NCBI GenBank assembly: GCA_022560025.1
Contig: JAFISE010000146.1
Coordinates: 1 to 64,000, forward strand
Length of the DNA stretch: 64,000 bases
From: Stagonosporopsis chrysanthemi
Taxonomy: Eukaryota; Ascomycota; Dothideomycetes; Pleosporales; Didymellaceae
Direction of reading: 5' to 3'
Part shown: in pieces, positions 52,392-62,404 of the stretch
Layout of the letters: every line of letters begins with the position of its first letter
Position numbering within the stretch: position 1 is the stretch's first letter
Program-made: the position numbers and the translations under genes
Notes under the pieces: model-generated
What the model saw: only the letters and a program-made list of their open reading frames with translations
The model's database searches: none
What the model was told of the DNA's origin: nothing

Positions 52392-54641
52392 CTAATATCC
52401 CGCGAGCCGCTTGACCATCTGCGCAGCGTGGGCGACGGTGTTTCCACTGCACGAGCCCTCGTTACCGCCAATAGCAGAAGCGTCGCAGCCGTCTGGGTAG
52501 AAGAAGCTCGAAAGAGCGATGATGATGTAGGCGGCGATCAGCAAGCTGCCCTCGAGGTAGTTGCTCCTGCCGTCCAGCACCAGAAAATTTACGACAAGGA
52601 CGGTCACGAAGAGTGCGACCGTCTCGAAGATGTTGAAGTAGAGGGTCATCTCCTTGCCCATGATCCAGCCGAGAATGACGATGACGGGTGTGATGAAGAT
52701 GGCGATCTGGATGGACGAACCGACAGCGATACCGATGGCCAGATCGACCTTGTTCTTCATAGCGACCGTGACAGCAGTAACGTGCTCTGCAGCGTTACCG
52801 ACAATGGGAAGGATGATGAGACCGATAAAGGCCTGGCTGATACCGGAAGTCTCGACCATGGGCTCAATAGCGTCACTCATGAAATCAGCGCAGACGGCAA
52901 CGAGACCAGTGCTGATCAGCAACATGAAGATGGCAGCCTTGACTGACATGTCGGGGTGGTTATCGTCGCCATCCTCTACGATAGCAGCCTGCTGGAGAGG
53001 AGCCGGCGCATTTGCATTGCTCGTGCTGGTCTGCGACTGTGTACGGTCCATGCGCTCAGGCAGAGATCTGGTACGACGAAGAGGCGCCCTGGGAGCTGCC
53101 ATGCGAATGTTAGGAGCCGGACCGCCAACAGGGGCTGGGTTCTGCGGGTTCGAAAAGACGTTGTTGGATAGCAATGAGGGAAGCGCAGGTCGGTAAGCCC
53201 GGCGTCCGGTCACTGGAGCGGCTTCGCCCTGCTGTACCTCCTCAGCGAAAGCGACCTTTGGCTTCGATTCCCGAATGGCTGCCTTCTCATCAAACGCGGC
53301 ATCCTGGTTGCGGTGCTTTTTCTTGCTCCTGTCCTTGTGCTTTCGCTTCTCGCGCTTGGTGTGGGGAACAGACGCATGCGAAGCAACCTCGAAATCGCGG
53401 ACGCGCGGCGCGTTGATGTCTTCGTCGGCCTCGTCGCCACTCATGATCGGATCATCGAACAGACGAGGAGCCGAGCTGCCAACGCTGGCGTTCCTGTCGA
53501 GACTGCCACTCCGAGCGCCGTCGGCACCGGACAAGGCAGATGCAGCCTCTTTCGAGCTTGCGCTAGACTTGCGGCGAAGCTTGCGCACCATCCGCTTAGC
53601 CTTGCGCTGTAGCGTGCCAGAAGAACGAGATGACCCGTCGCTATCATCGGAGCTGGAGCTCGAGGAAGAAGACGACGAGCTGGACGAGTCGAACGCGCCG
53701 GCTAGAACACCAGGGTGCGACTCTACGTCGATGATGTGCTGAGGAGTACTGGCGTACAGATAGCGATGGCTCTTGAGCTGAAAGAGCAAGTACAGCCCGT
53801 AGACGATCAGCAGGATCACACTGGTGCCGCGGCTGACATAGAGTGTCTCATGGTCGGCAATCGCATTGTCGTTGAATGCGGCATGAAACGCAGTAGGAAG
53901 CAACAGACTCATGACAGCCAAGGCAAGCATGACACCACTCATCTGGGTGACGGTGCTGTTGTAGACCTGCTCCTGGTACTTCAAACCTCCTAAAAGGAAG
54001 GCCATACCCAGGATAAGCAGCAAGTTTGCCAGGATAGATCCCAGCAGCGAGGCCTGCACGACCTCGATCTGATCTGAGGCAAGCAGGATGATGAACAGGA
54101 TGAGCTCGACGGCGTTTCCGAACGAAACGTTCAGCAGTGCTCCGAGCGTGTCTCCTACGCGCTCAGCGACGACTTCAGTCGCGTGCGCCAAGAGTCCAGC
54201 AAGTGGGATAATGGCGATGGCGTTCATGGAGAAGACAATCTCAGCCTTGAGACCGACGACCTTGACGGCGATACCAACAGGCACAAACACGAGCAGGAGG
54301 TTGATCCAGCTGTGGGTCAAGGCATTCTTAGTGTGGTTGACGAAGCGCAGCGAGCCGTTCCTCATACGGATGGAGAGCGGCTCCTTGGGAGTGGCTTCTA
54401 GGGCGGAAGACGAAGCTCCATCTCCCTGGGTATTGAGTTGGCCGTCTGCATTGTGGTGGTTACTGTGGCGCTTCTCGTTGTTGAGGGTGCTGGTGTTGGA
54501 GCCAGCGCGCGTGGGGGAGGTGTGGCTGTGGGCTGTGGGGAGGATGGGCGGTGAGGTGTCCTTGTTGCGTCCCAGGCCAAGTGCGGCAGCAGTCTTGGAC
54601 TTGACACTGCGCGATAAAGAAGGGTCGTCGGGTTCTCCCAT
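52392..54641 (-). CDS. Vacuolar Ca2+/H+ exchanger, CAX family (749 aa)
   Basis: A single exon; ATG 54641 (MGEPDDPSLSRS) is preferred to the in-frame start 17 codons upstream. It has eleven or so hydrophobic helices in two halves. The two alpha repeats carry the ion-selective motifs SFGNAVELILFIILLASDQI and GNAAEHVTAVTVAMKNKVDL, as in yeast Vcx1. Such exchangers use the vacuolar proton gradient to import Ca2+. Between the halves lies an unusually long cytosolic loop of about 270 residues, with a run of 13 Ser (near 53645-53690), basic stretches (KRMVRKLRRKSS, HTKREKRKHKDRSKKKH) and Pro/Ala-rich parts; yeast Vcx1 has a far shorter loop. The long loop may be a regulatory or phosphorylation site. 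Confidence 0.92.
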   Translation of the reverse strand: MGEPDDPSLSRSVKSKTAAALGLGRNKDTSPPILPTAHSHTSPTRAGSNTSTLNNEKRHSNHHNADGQLNTQGDGASSSALEATPKEPLSIRMRNGSLRFVNHTKNALTHSWINLLLVFVPVGIAVKVVGLKAEIVFSMNAIAIIPLAGLLAHATEVVAERVGDTLGALLNVSFGNAVELILFIILLASDQIEVVQASLLGSILANLLLILGMAFLLGGLKYQEQVYNSTVTQMSGVMLALAVMSLLLPTAFHAAFNDNAIADHETLYVSRGTSVILLIVYGLYLLFQLKSHRYLYASTPQHIIDVESHPGVLAGAFDSSSSSSSSSSSSSDDSDGSSRSSGTLQRKAKRMVRKLRRKSSASSKEAASALSGADGARSGSLDRNASVGSSAPRLFDDPIMSGDEADEDINAPRVRDFEVASHASVPHTKREKRKHKDRSKKKHRNQDAAFDEKAAIRESKPKVAFAEEVQQGEAAPVTGRRAYRPALPSLLSNNVFSNPQNPAPVGGPAPNIRMAAPRAPLRRTRSLPERMDRTQSQTSTSNANAPAPLQQAAIVEDGDDNHPDMSVKAAIFMLLISTGLVAVCADFMSDAIEPMVETSGISQAFIGLIILPIVGNAAEHVTAVTVAMKNKVDLAIGIAVGSSIQIAIFITPVIVILGWIMGKEMTLYFNIFETVALFVTVLVVNFLVLDGRSNYLEGSLLIAAYIIIALSSFFYPDGCDASAIGGNEGSCSGNTVAHAAQMVKRLAGY

Positions 54642-56956
54642 CGGTTGGTGTGGTTTGCGAGTTGCGTGAGCTGGATGTGTGCGAGAGAGCACGAAGTACC
54701 TGCGGTAGTCAAGCCTTCGAAGTGAGGCGTCAGTGATCTTATCTATGGCTCGGCAGGCTTATGCCGGCTTGGGTCAAATCGATGAGTCGCCAGGTGACGT
54801 AGCGCGCTAGGGTCACGCAGTGAGGCGGTGCAGTGGCGCGAATGCTCTGGAACGTCGATTGGTGACTGTTGTTTTGGGCGGGCGAATGTCAAAGAAGTAG
54901 ACATGCAGCTGATCGCCTTGATGATGCGGATGCCGCTCACCATTTGGCTCGCGGCCGAGGCAGTTGCTTGCGTTGCTAGAGTGTACTTGCGGCGCATTCT
55001 TGTTGGCTGGCCGAGAACGGAAAGGGCTCAGATCTCAAACAACCGTGGCGCATCAGGAGCAAACATCGCTTGTTCGCCTCACGAGCTTGGAAGAGCTAAC
55101 CAAAACAAGATTTACCTGCATGGACCAAGCTTTCTTATCTCACGTGGCAGTGTGTTGCTTAGGACAGCAGGTGCTTGATCTTGTTAAAGATGCGGTGATG
55201 CGGTGTCGTCGTGTACGATACTGGTGTGCCACTATCCCCGGACCCCACTACGGATCTCCTCGTCGCCTCACATCGCGCCATCGATTCCCCTTCACGCCAG
55301 TGGAAGCGTCTGCGCGGTCCAGCACGGCGATATATATTGTTTGGTCGAAAGACGACCGGTGGTTACAGATCTGTCACGATACCTTCTCTTATGACCAGTG
55401 AACGATATCTTACAACATGAGTGATTACTGAGTGAATACCACTGAAGTCTCGCGGAAATCCGGCTTACGTCCGGGAATACGTAAGCGTTTGGTATGGGAA
55501 CCAAGACTCGCCGGTCGCTACCTTATCTCGACGTGCAGTGCTGTGCGCGGGAGTCTGTTGGCATCACCATCCATAAAGGTGGGTCTGTGCATGTCACCGA
55601 TGCCCGTGGGTCATGTTGTGGAAAGACCCCAAGAGCTGCGTTGATGGATGCTTTCTGGGTCAAACTCCCTTGCTGATCAAATGCGCCATTTCCCGTCATC
55701 CTTACGCGCCATGATCAAGCATTGGAGAGTCTCCAGTGATCCGACGACCATCGACTACCGAGGGTACGGGAAGAAGTGAGGGGCTGGAGATGCTCCATCT
55801 AGGACCGCGCTGTCTCGATAGCTTTCCACACAGGCTCGTGCAATGATGAGGTGGTTTGACAGCGCAAGTGTGCTGAATTGGTCTTCCATGATGGCGGTGA
55901 TCAGCGCTATTGCGTGCGACGCTGCGTAGATCACACGCTCGTCAATATCGCGGGCATGAACTTGCTCAACATCACTTCCTGTCCCAGAAGATCGTGTAGC
56001 CTGCTATAAGACTACATCGTTATACAACAGGCTCAAGTGATTGACTTGTGAACTGCTGTACGTGTGGACGAGTGCGGTATCAACAGCAATATGTCGAAGT
56101 CATCACGTCGAGGCGTGGAAATCACAGTGTTTAGATGGACAATGGGGACATTCGCTTGAGCTGCTAAAACTCATTTGCGTCCCGAAGCATGCTCCTTCAG
56201 ACCCGGGTCCACGATGTGACACCTCGAACATAAATCTAAGCGGAAGATCTCATCTTGCATGGGTACCGTGTGGTGAAGGTTTGTTGGTTGGTGACATTTG
56301 CGTACTACGACAACCTTGACACTTTTCGTATTCTCTGCCGAGCATCAGCCTTATACCCCACAAAATATTACTTGAAAGGGTAGTGCCTTCTTGCCTAGTT
56401 TGCATGTCTCGCTTTCTTCATTGTTTGGTACTTGAGTACAACTGCCTCTCGGTCATGCAGTCTCTTGGCGGTGTGCGATCAACAATAACGAGCTTCTTCA
56501 CACTCATCTGAGAATGGAGTTGCACCACACATAACGTGTGTGCATGGTCAAGGCGCCGACATCCAAGCATTCGTCAGGCAGCGTCTCTACTGTGGGCCCG
56601 ACGAGCGTTCGTGGTCGCTCTGGTGCTGCAAAGTTGTCGATGTCGTCCTGACGGATCGCTGGTGTCGTGTGAGATGTCAGAGCGCCTTGGCCGCGGGACG
56701 CCGTACCGTACGTACTCAGCCCCAATGGCGCACGTTGCTGCTATTCAGAGCGTTCCTGGCACTGCCACGCTCAAGACTCAAGTACGAGGTACACCTCGCA
56801 CACTCCTCTTGATCCTGAGGCTCGATCATACTAAAACTCCTACACACCACATTCTTGACTGCTGCATACCAGTTGACCCACGTTTCATTGCCCGCTGGCC
56901 TGATTGCAGACTGACATCCTCCCACACTCACATCCTCCCAGTCCACAGGCTCCACG
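54642..56956. other. Divergent intergenic stretch of about 2.3 kb, no gene seen
   Basis: Many short frames occur on both strands but none has a domain, a good start or a splice pattern that extends it. The length is unusual for this gene-dense end of the window. Confidence 0.45.
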
Positions 56957-57354
56957 ATGGTGTACAGAGACAGCGACGATGTAAGTCGCAAGCCGCAGGG
57001 GGCCGCAATGCCTCAGGGGACTCGTCGCAGCCATCTTACGTACGCAACACAGCGTGCTAACACGAGCCACAGGATGCTTCGCGTCTCCCCGAGGGCTACC
57101 AGCGCGTAGGCTACGACGCCGACACACAGGTCTACACATTCAAGTCGCCCGAGGGCGAGCTGTACGAGTCGGCGCCGGGCAACCGCTACGGCGAGCTGTG
57201 GCCTGCTGGACAGCGACCGCAGTACAGTCAGGCCGACATCGAGGCCAACAACGAGATCATAGAGAGGGGCAACCTGGAGAGCGTGCGCATGATGCTGCCT
57301 TTCGTGCTGGTTATTGTGGTGTTTTTCGTGCTGCTGTTCCGTCTGATAGGATAG
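56957..57354 (+). CDS. Small C-tail-anchored protein (2 exons, 101 aa)
   Basis: Exon 1 (56957-56980) codes only MVYRDSDD; a 92-nt intron follows and exon 2 is 57073-57354. The body reads PEGYQRVGYDADTQVYTFKS, EGELYESAPGNRYGEL, and the C-terminus is a single membrane helix (MMLPFVLVIVVFFVLLFRLI) ending the protein, so a tail anchor with the N-terminus in the cytosol is likely. The GYQR-GYDADT-YTF motif recurs in filamentous fungal proteins of unknown function. No frame longer than exon 2 shows the start, so the tiny first exon is inferred from the good GTAAGT donor and CACAG acceptor. Confidence 0.7.
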
Positions 57355-57379
57355 GAGAGGAGAGGAGAGGAGAGGAGAG
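57354..57379 (+). repeat. (GGAGA)n microsatellite after the stop codon
   Basis: About five GGAGA units start directly at the TAG of the tail-anchored protein gene, at the beginning of the 3' UTR. Confidence 0.8.
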
Positions 57380-57704
57380 ATGAGAAAGGGGAGTCGCTGG
57401 TGGACATGTGCACGCGACCGGACGGGGCAGGCCCTGCGGTCAAGCAACAGCCATTGCAGCAATCACAACTTCATTCCGTGCGTCTATAAAGTGATTCTCC
57501 TCGAGCTGCATCGTGAGCGTCTTGCTGTGATGGGCCCCCGATCCTCTGCCCGTACAGCCAATCACGGGCCGCGTCAAATGCGTGAGTAACGCCAAGCTGC
57601 GAGCTTAGCGCACAGCAACGTCGGTTGGTGAGCTTCTGCCGTGATTCTCAACGACCACCCACCACCCCAATCGCACCTCTCCCCCCGCTCCGACACATCT
57701 CACA

Positions 57705-58226
57705 ATGGCAGGCGGCGGCTCCGATCCCAACGCAAAAGTCAAGGCCACGTACGTCCCGCCCGCGCCCGCGCCGGCGCAATCGCACAATTCCGCTCCGCCC
57801 GACACCCTTCCGCAAAACACGGCACTCGCACACCCACCCGCCACACACACGGCGCTGGCCGACTGCGCAGCTCGCTGACCGACACACAGATGGCACATCG
57901 GCTCCTGGGGCAACCCGTATGAGGGTGGCGGCCGGCCCGGCAAGGGCGTCGTCACGTACTCGCTCAGCCCCAACAGGCAGCGCCCGATGGCGACCTTCAT
58001 CGGCAAGGGCTTCTGGAACGTTGTGCGCCGCTCGCGCAACCAGGTCCTGTACTTTGTGCCCGCGCTTGTTGGCGGATACGCTGCCATGCAGTGGGCGATT
58101 GAGAGGTGAGTGGGGAGGGGGCGCCGCTGGACGGACGAGATGCGCGCGCGCGGATTGGCTGACGCATGCAGGAACGAGTACCTCAACTCCAAGCAGGGCC
58201 GCGCTGAGTTCGGCGACGCGGAGTAA
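57705..58226 (+). CDS. QCR8: Cytochrome bc1 complex subunit 8 (3 exons, 104 aa)
   Basis: Exons are 57705-57748, 57890-58105 and 58172-58226 (introns 141 and 66 nt). Spliced, the protein starts MAGGGSDPNAKVKATWHIGS and continues GNPYEGGGRPGKGVVTYSLS, PNRQRPMATFIGKGFWNVVR, then the single membrane helix (VLYFVPALVGGYAAMQWAIE) and the matrix/intermembrane tail ending EFGDAE. This is the ubiquinol-binding-protein family, a small subunit of respiratory complex III in the inner mitochondrial membrane. Length is typical. The three short exons make the gene easy to miss in a frame-by-frame reading. Confidence 0.9.
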
Positions 58227-58803
58227 GCGCGCGGTGCGATTTGTATGCTTAGATGAGATGGCCGGGCGTTGCTTGGTGCGACGAGGCCTGCTTCGAGTCG
58301 ACGAATAGATTGTACATCAACCTTCTGTTATGCTGTTTCGCTGCGTTTCGGTGTTCTTTTGCTGGTCACTGTGTAGAGTGGCGTGTGTTGCTTGATTGCT
58401 TATTGCAGATGACGACTAGTCGGTCACGACGACCGTCTATCGTCGCAAGCCAGCTTGCATCGGACATTCGATGACAGTATTTGAAAGCAAGCAGCCACAA
58501 CAAGCTCTTGTTCTTCCCACACAGCGATGCACCGCCAGTCTATCCTCGTTCGAGCTCCCCAGCATCCATCCAACCTTTTACAACTCCATTTATCCACACA
58601 ACCCTCTCCTCCCTTGCCACCACCCAGCTACCTTCCACCCCCGCTCCACCACCCAAGCCTCTGCCCCCTCACAACTCACACATCGCCCTCATTCGGTGCG
58701 GCGGCAGGACGGGTGGAGGCTGTTGATCGTCTCCGCTCAATCGTGCCCGTTGACGTTCTCTGTGCGTCTGTTGTTCGACGGCTCATCTGCTGTGTAGCTT
58801 GTC
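58227..58803. other. Intergenic stretch before the tandem array
   Basis: Downstream of QCR8; contains CT/CA-rich sequence near 58560-58690 and no gene. Confidence 0.5.
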
Positions 58804-59214
58804 TACAGTGTACAGTCTACAGTGTACAGTCTACAGTCTACAGTGTACAGTGTACAGTCTACAGTGTACAGTGTACAGTGTACAGTCTACAGTCTACAGT
58901 GTACAGTGTACAGTCTANNNNNNNNNNNNNNNNNNNNNNNNNNNNNNNNNNNNNNNNNNNNNNNNNNNNNNNNNNNNNNNNNNNNNNNNNNNNNNNNNNN
59001 NNNNNNNNNNNNNNAGTGTACAGTCTACAGTCTACAGTGTACAGTGTACAGTCTACAGTGTACAGTGTACAGTGTACAGTCTACAGTCTACAGTGTACAG
59101 TGTACAGTCTACAGTCTACAGTGTACAGTGTACAGTCTACAGTCTACAGTCTACAGTCTACAGTCTACAGTCTACAGTCTACAGTCTACAGTCTACAATC
59201 TACAATCTACAGTC
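58804..59214 (+). repeat. 7-bp two-letter tandem array (TACAGTG / TACAGTC)
   Basis: Every unit is TACAGT followed by G or C. Before the gap the last-base order is GCGCCGGCGGGCCGGC. After the gap, following one partial G unit, it is CCGGCGGGCCGGC, then CGG, then a uniform run of C units that ends with two TACAATC variants and TACAGTC. A 13-unit order (CCGGCGGGCCGGC) occurs on both sides, so the array has a higher-order duplication. Because 7 is prime to 3, all forward frames stay open for long, which creates false coding frames. TGTACA junctions are palindromic. Confidence 0.95.
58918..59014. other. Assembly gap of 97 N inside the tandem array
   Basis: The N run interrupts the 7-bp array, so the true array length is unknown and the two halves may be further apart or overlapping. 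Confidence 0.98.
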
Positions 59215-59621
59215 TGCTCCACAGCTTGTAACAATTGAAGTGACTCGTCTAGACGTCCGCCGGTCGCTGCGCGGTCAAGGTGGGGCTCGGTGGTTCTGGT
59301 CCTCGGCCAAACCATGACTAAGCCGAGCCCGTTCATGAGCGTCACGACTTTGGCTGTCGTCTGCCGACAGAGGCTTTCGCCATCACGCGCTCGCCACTCC
59401 GCGCAGCAACACAACTGATACCCGCCTCTCCCACGGTGCATGGCAGGATAGTGCAGGCCGAATCCCCCACAACCCACCTCCCCCCTCCCCCCTCCCCCCT
59501 TCCACCTTCCCACCCCATCCGCAGCTGCAGCCCGCTGCCTGCAGCCTTCGCACCCGCAGCCGCAGCCGCAGCCGCACCCGCCTCCGCCTTCGCCGCCGCC
59601 TCGACGCCCGCCCCGCCCGCC

Positions 59622-62404
59622 ATGTCGAGCCTCCTGCGCCGCACGCCCGGCCAGCTCGCGCGCCTGTCGCGCCCGTCCAGCACAGTCACACCGCGCTCGG
59701 CCTTGACATTACGGCGGCGCGTGCCCGTCCCGCAGTGCCTCTACGCCCAGCAGCGCGCGCGGCGGTTTGCGACGGGCCCCGAGCAGCCCAAGAACGAGAA
59801 CGAGAACGAGAACAAGGACAAGAACGACAACAAGGACAAGAACGACAACGACAACAAGGACAAGAACGACAACGACAACAAGGTCACGCCGGCAGACAGG
59901 GACGCGCCGGCCGCGAAGACGGATGGCGCGCCCATCGAGGCGACGCGCCCCGCGGCCAAGCTGACGCCCGACGAGGAGCAGATGCTCGACCAGCTGGTGT
60001 CGTTTGTGTCCATGGGCGTGCCCAAGGCGCAGCAGAAGGCGGTCCGGCAGGCCATGGACGAGATCAAGCGCACCGGGATCCCGCCCGAGCTGCGCGAGGA
60101 GATGGACAAGCTGGCCCGCGGCGAGAAGCTCGACCTCGCCACCGCCGCCAAGATCTCGCGCATGACGGCCACCATGGCCCGCCGCGCCGCCGAGCAGCAG
60201 CAGTTCAAGACGGACGAGCCGCAGCAAAAGGCCGGCGCCCACGACCCGGGGCCGCAGAGCCACAAGGACGGCAGCAAGGACGGCAGCAAGGACGGCAAGA
60301 AGGACGGCGCCGGCGGGCCCGGCGGCATGCCCAACCCCATGGCCATGGACACCAACACGCTGCTCGTCTCGGCCTTCCTGGCCTGGATCACCTACCGCAT
60401 GTTCGTCCCCAGCGAGAACACAAAGGAGATCACCTGGCAGGAGTTCCGCACCACCTTCCTCGACAAGGGCCTGGTCGAGAAGATTGTCATCCTCAACGGC
60501 AACAAGGCAAAGGTCCACCTGCACCGCGAGGCCGTCGCCGGCATGTACCCCGACTCGCCCTCGGTCAACGCAAACTTCTACTACTACTTCACCATCGGCT
60601 CCGTCGAGGCCTTTGAGCGCAAGATGGACGACGCCCAGTACGAGCTCGGCATCCCCAGCTCCGAGCGCATCCCCGTCGCCTACTCCAACGAGATCTCCTG
60701 GTTCGGCACCTTCCTGTCCTTTGGTCCCACCATCCTGCTGCTCGGCTCGCTCTTCTACTTCACACGCCGCGCGGGCGGCGGCGGCGGTGGCGGCGGCGGC
60801 GTCTTCGGCATGGGCAAGAGCCGCGCCAAGAAGTTCAACCACGAGACAGACATCAAGGTCAAGTTCGCCGATGTCGCCGGCATGGACGAGGCCAAGCAGG
60901 AGATTATGGAGTTTGTGTCCTTCCTCAAGGACCCCGGACGCTTCCAGAAGCTCGGTGCGAAGATCCCTCGTGGCGCCGTCCTGTCTGGTCCTCCCGGTAC
61001 TGGTAAGACGCTGCTAGCCAAGGCCACCGCTGGCGAGTCTGGCGTGCCCTTCTTCAGCGTGAGCGGTTCCGAGTTCGTCGAGATGTTCGTCGGTGTCGGT
61101 GCCTCGCGTGTGCGCGACCTGTTCGCCAACGCGCGCAAGAGCACGCCGTGTATCATCTTCATCGACGAGATCGACGCCATTGGCCGCTCGCGTTCGAAGC
61201 AGAACTTTGGTGGCGGTAACGACGAGCGAGAGGCGACGCTCAACCAGATCCTGACCGAGATGGACGGTTTCAACACAACAGAGCAGGTCGTCGTCCTGGC
61301 TGGTACCAACCGGCCAGACGTTCTCGACAAGGCGCTCATGCGTCCGGGCCGCTTCGACAGGCACATCAACATCGACCGCCCGACCATGGAGGGCCGTGGC
61401 CAGATCTTCGGCGTGCATCTGAAGAAGATCATCACCAAGGAGGACATCGACTTCCTCAAGGGCAGGTTGGCAGCCCTGACGCCCGGATTTTCGGGTGCGG
61501 ACATTGCCAACTGTGTCAATGAAGCCGCCCTGATTGGTACCTCTTATCTACCCCGCTGAACCCTTTCCCCTGCTAACGGTATCCAGCCGCTCGTTACTCC
61601 GCCGACACCGTGACCATGGTCCATTTCGAGCAGGCCATCGAGCGCGTCATTGGCGGTCTTGAGAAGAAATCGCTCGTACTCAAGCCCGAGGAAAAGAAGA
61701 CCGTCGCCTACCACGAAGCCGGCCACGCCATCTGCGGCTGGTACTTCAAATACGCCGATCCCCTCCTTAAGGTCTCCATCATCCCCCGCGGCCAGGGTGC
61801 GCTTGGCTACGCCCAGTACCTCCCCGCCGGCGACACGTATTTGATGAACGTGCACCAGCTGATGGACCGCATGGCGATGACGCTCGGCGGCCGCGTCTCC
61901 GAGGAACTGCACTTCGACACGGTGACCTCGGGCGCGTCCGACGACTTCCGCAAGGTAACCCAGATGGCAACCGCCATGGTAACCAAGTGGGGCATGACCA
62001 AGAAAATCGGCTACATCTACTTCGACGACGACAACCAGCAATCGCAGTTCCAGAAGCCCTTCTCCGAGGAAACCGCCAAGAACATCGACGCAGAGGTCAA
62101 ACGCATCGTCGACGAGGCCTACAAGCAGTGCCGCGACCTGCTCGAGGAGAAAAAAGTCGAAGTCGGCCTCGTCGCCGAGGAGCTGCTCAAGAAGGAAATG
62201 CTCGGCCGCGAAGACATGATTCGCCTCCTCGGCAAGCGCCCCTTCGAGGACCCCCAGGACTTCCACAAGTACTTCTCCGGCGAGTACGGCAAGGCTCCCG
62301 GCCTGATGGAACCCAAGGGCGAGACGGGCACAAAGGGCCCCTTGGTCCCGCCCAGCCCTGCCATGTTCAAGGCTGTTGCTGAGACCCAGAGACATCATGT
62401 CTGA
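59622..62404 (+). CDS. Mitochondrial m-AAA protease subunit, Afg3/Yta12 type (2 exons, 910 aa)
   Basis: Exons are 59622-61536 and 61587-62404; the 50-nt intron has a perfect TGCTAAC branch point. ATG 59622 (MSSLLRRTPGQLARLSR) starts an Arg/Ser-rich mitochondrial targeting sequence ending near RRFATG. Two membrane helices (TNTLLVSAFLAWITYRMFV and WFGTFLSFGPTILLLGSLFY) flank the intermembrane domain. The AAA domain has Walker A GPPGTGKT (456-463), Walker B IIFIDEID and the arginine finger region MRPGRFDR. The zinc protease site is HEAGH (681-685). Such subunits form hexamers in the inner membrane, degrade misfolded proteins and process others on the matrix side. A tandem Lys/Asn/Asp repeat follows the presequence. 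A Gly run (about residues 385-394) after the second helix is the usual linker. Confidence 0.95.
59792..59882 (+). repeat. Coding repeat for a Lys/Asn/Asp/Glu linker
   Basis: GAGAAC units are followed by near-perfect 24-nt units built of GACAAC and AAGGACAAGAAC. They encode about 30 residues made only of N, E, K and D directly after the mitochondrial presequence of the m-AAA protease. Confidence 0.85.

Noticed and set aside
58527..59317. Long plus-strand frames with VYSLQSTVYS repeats
   Set aside because: They arise because the 7-bp repeat has no stop in any forward frame, and they run through 97 N. No independent coding sign.
59709..60842. 377-codon minus-strand frame rich in Leu, Val, Gly and Ala
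   Set aside because: It is antisense to the GC-rich m-AAA protease exon; the plus strand has clear AAA and protease motifs.
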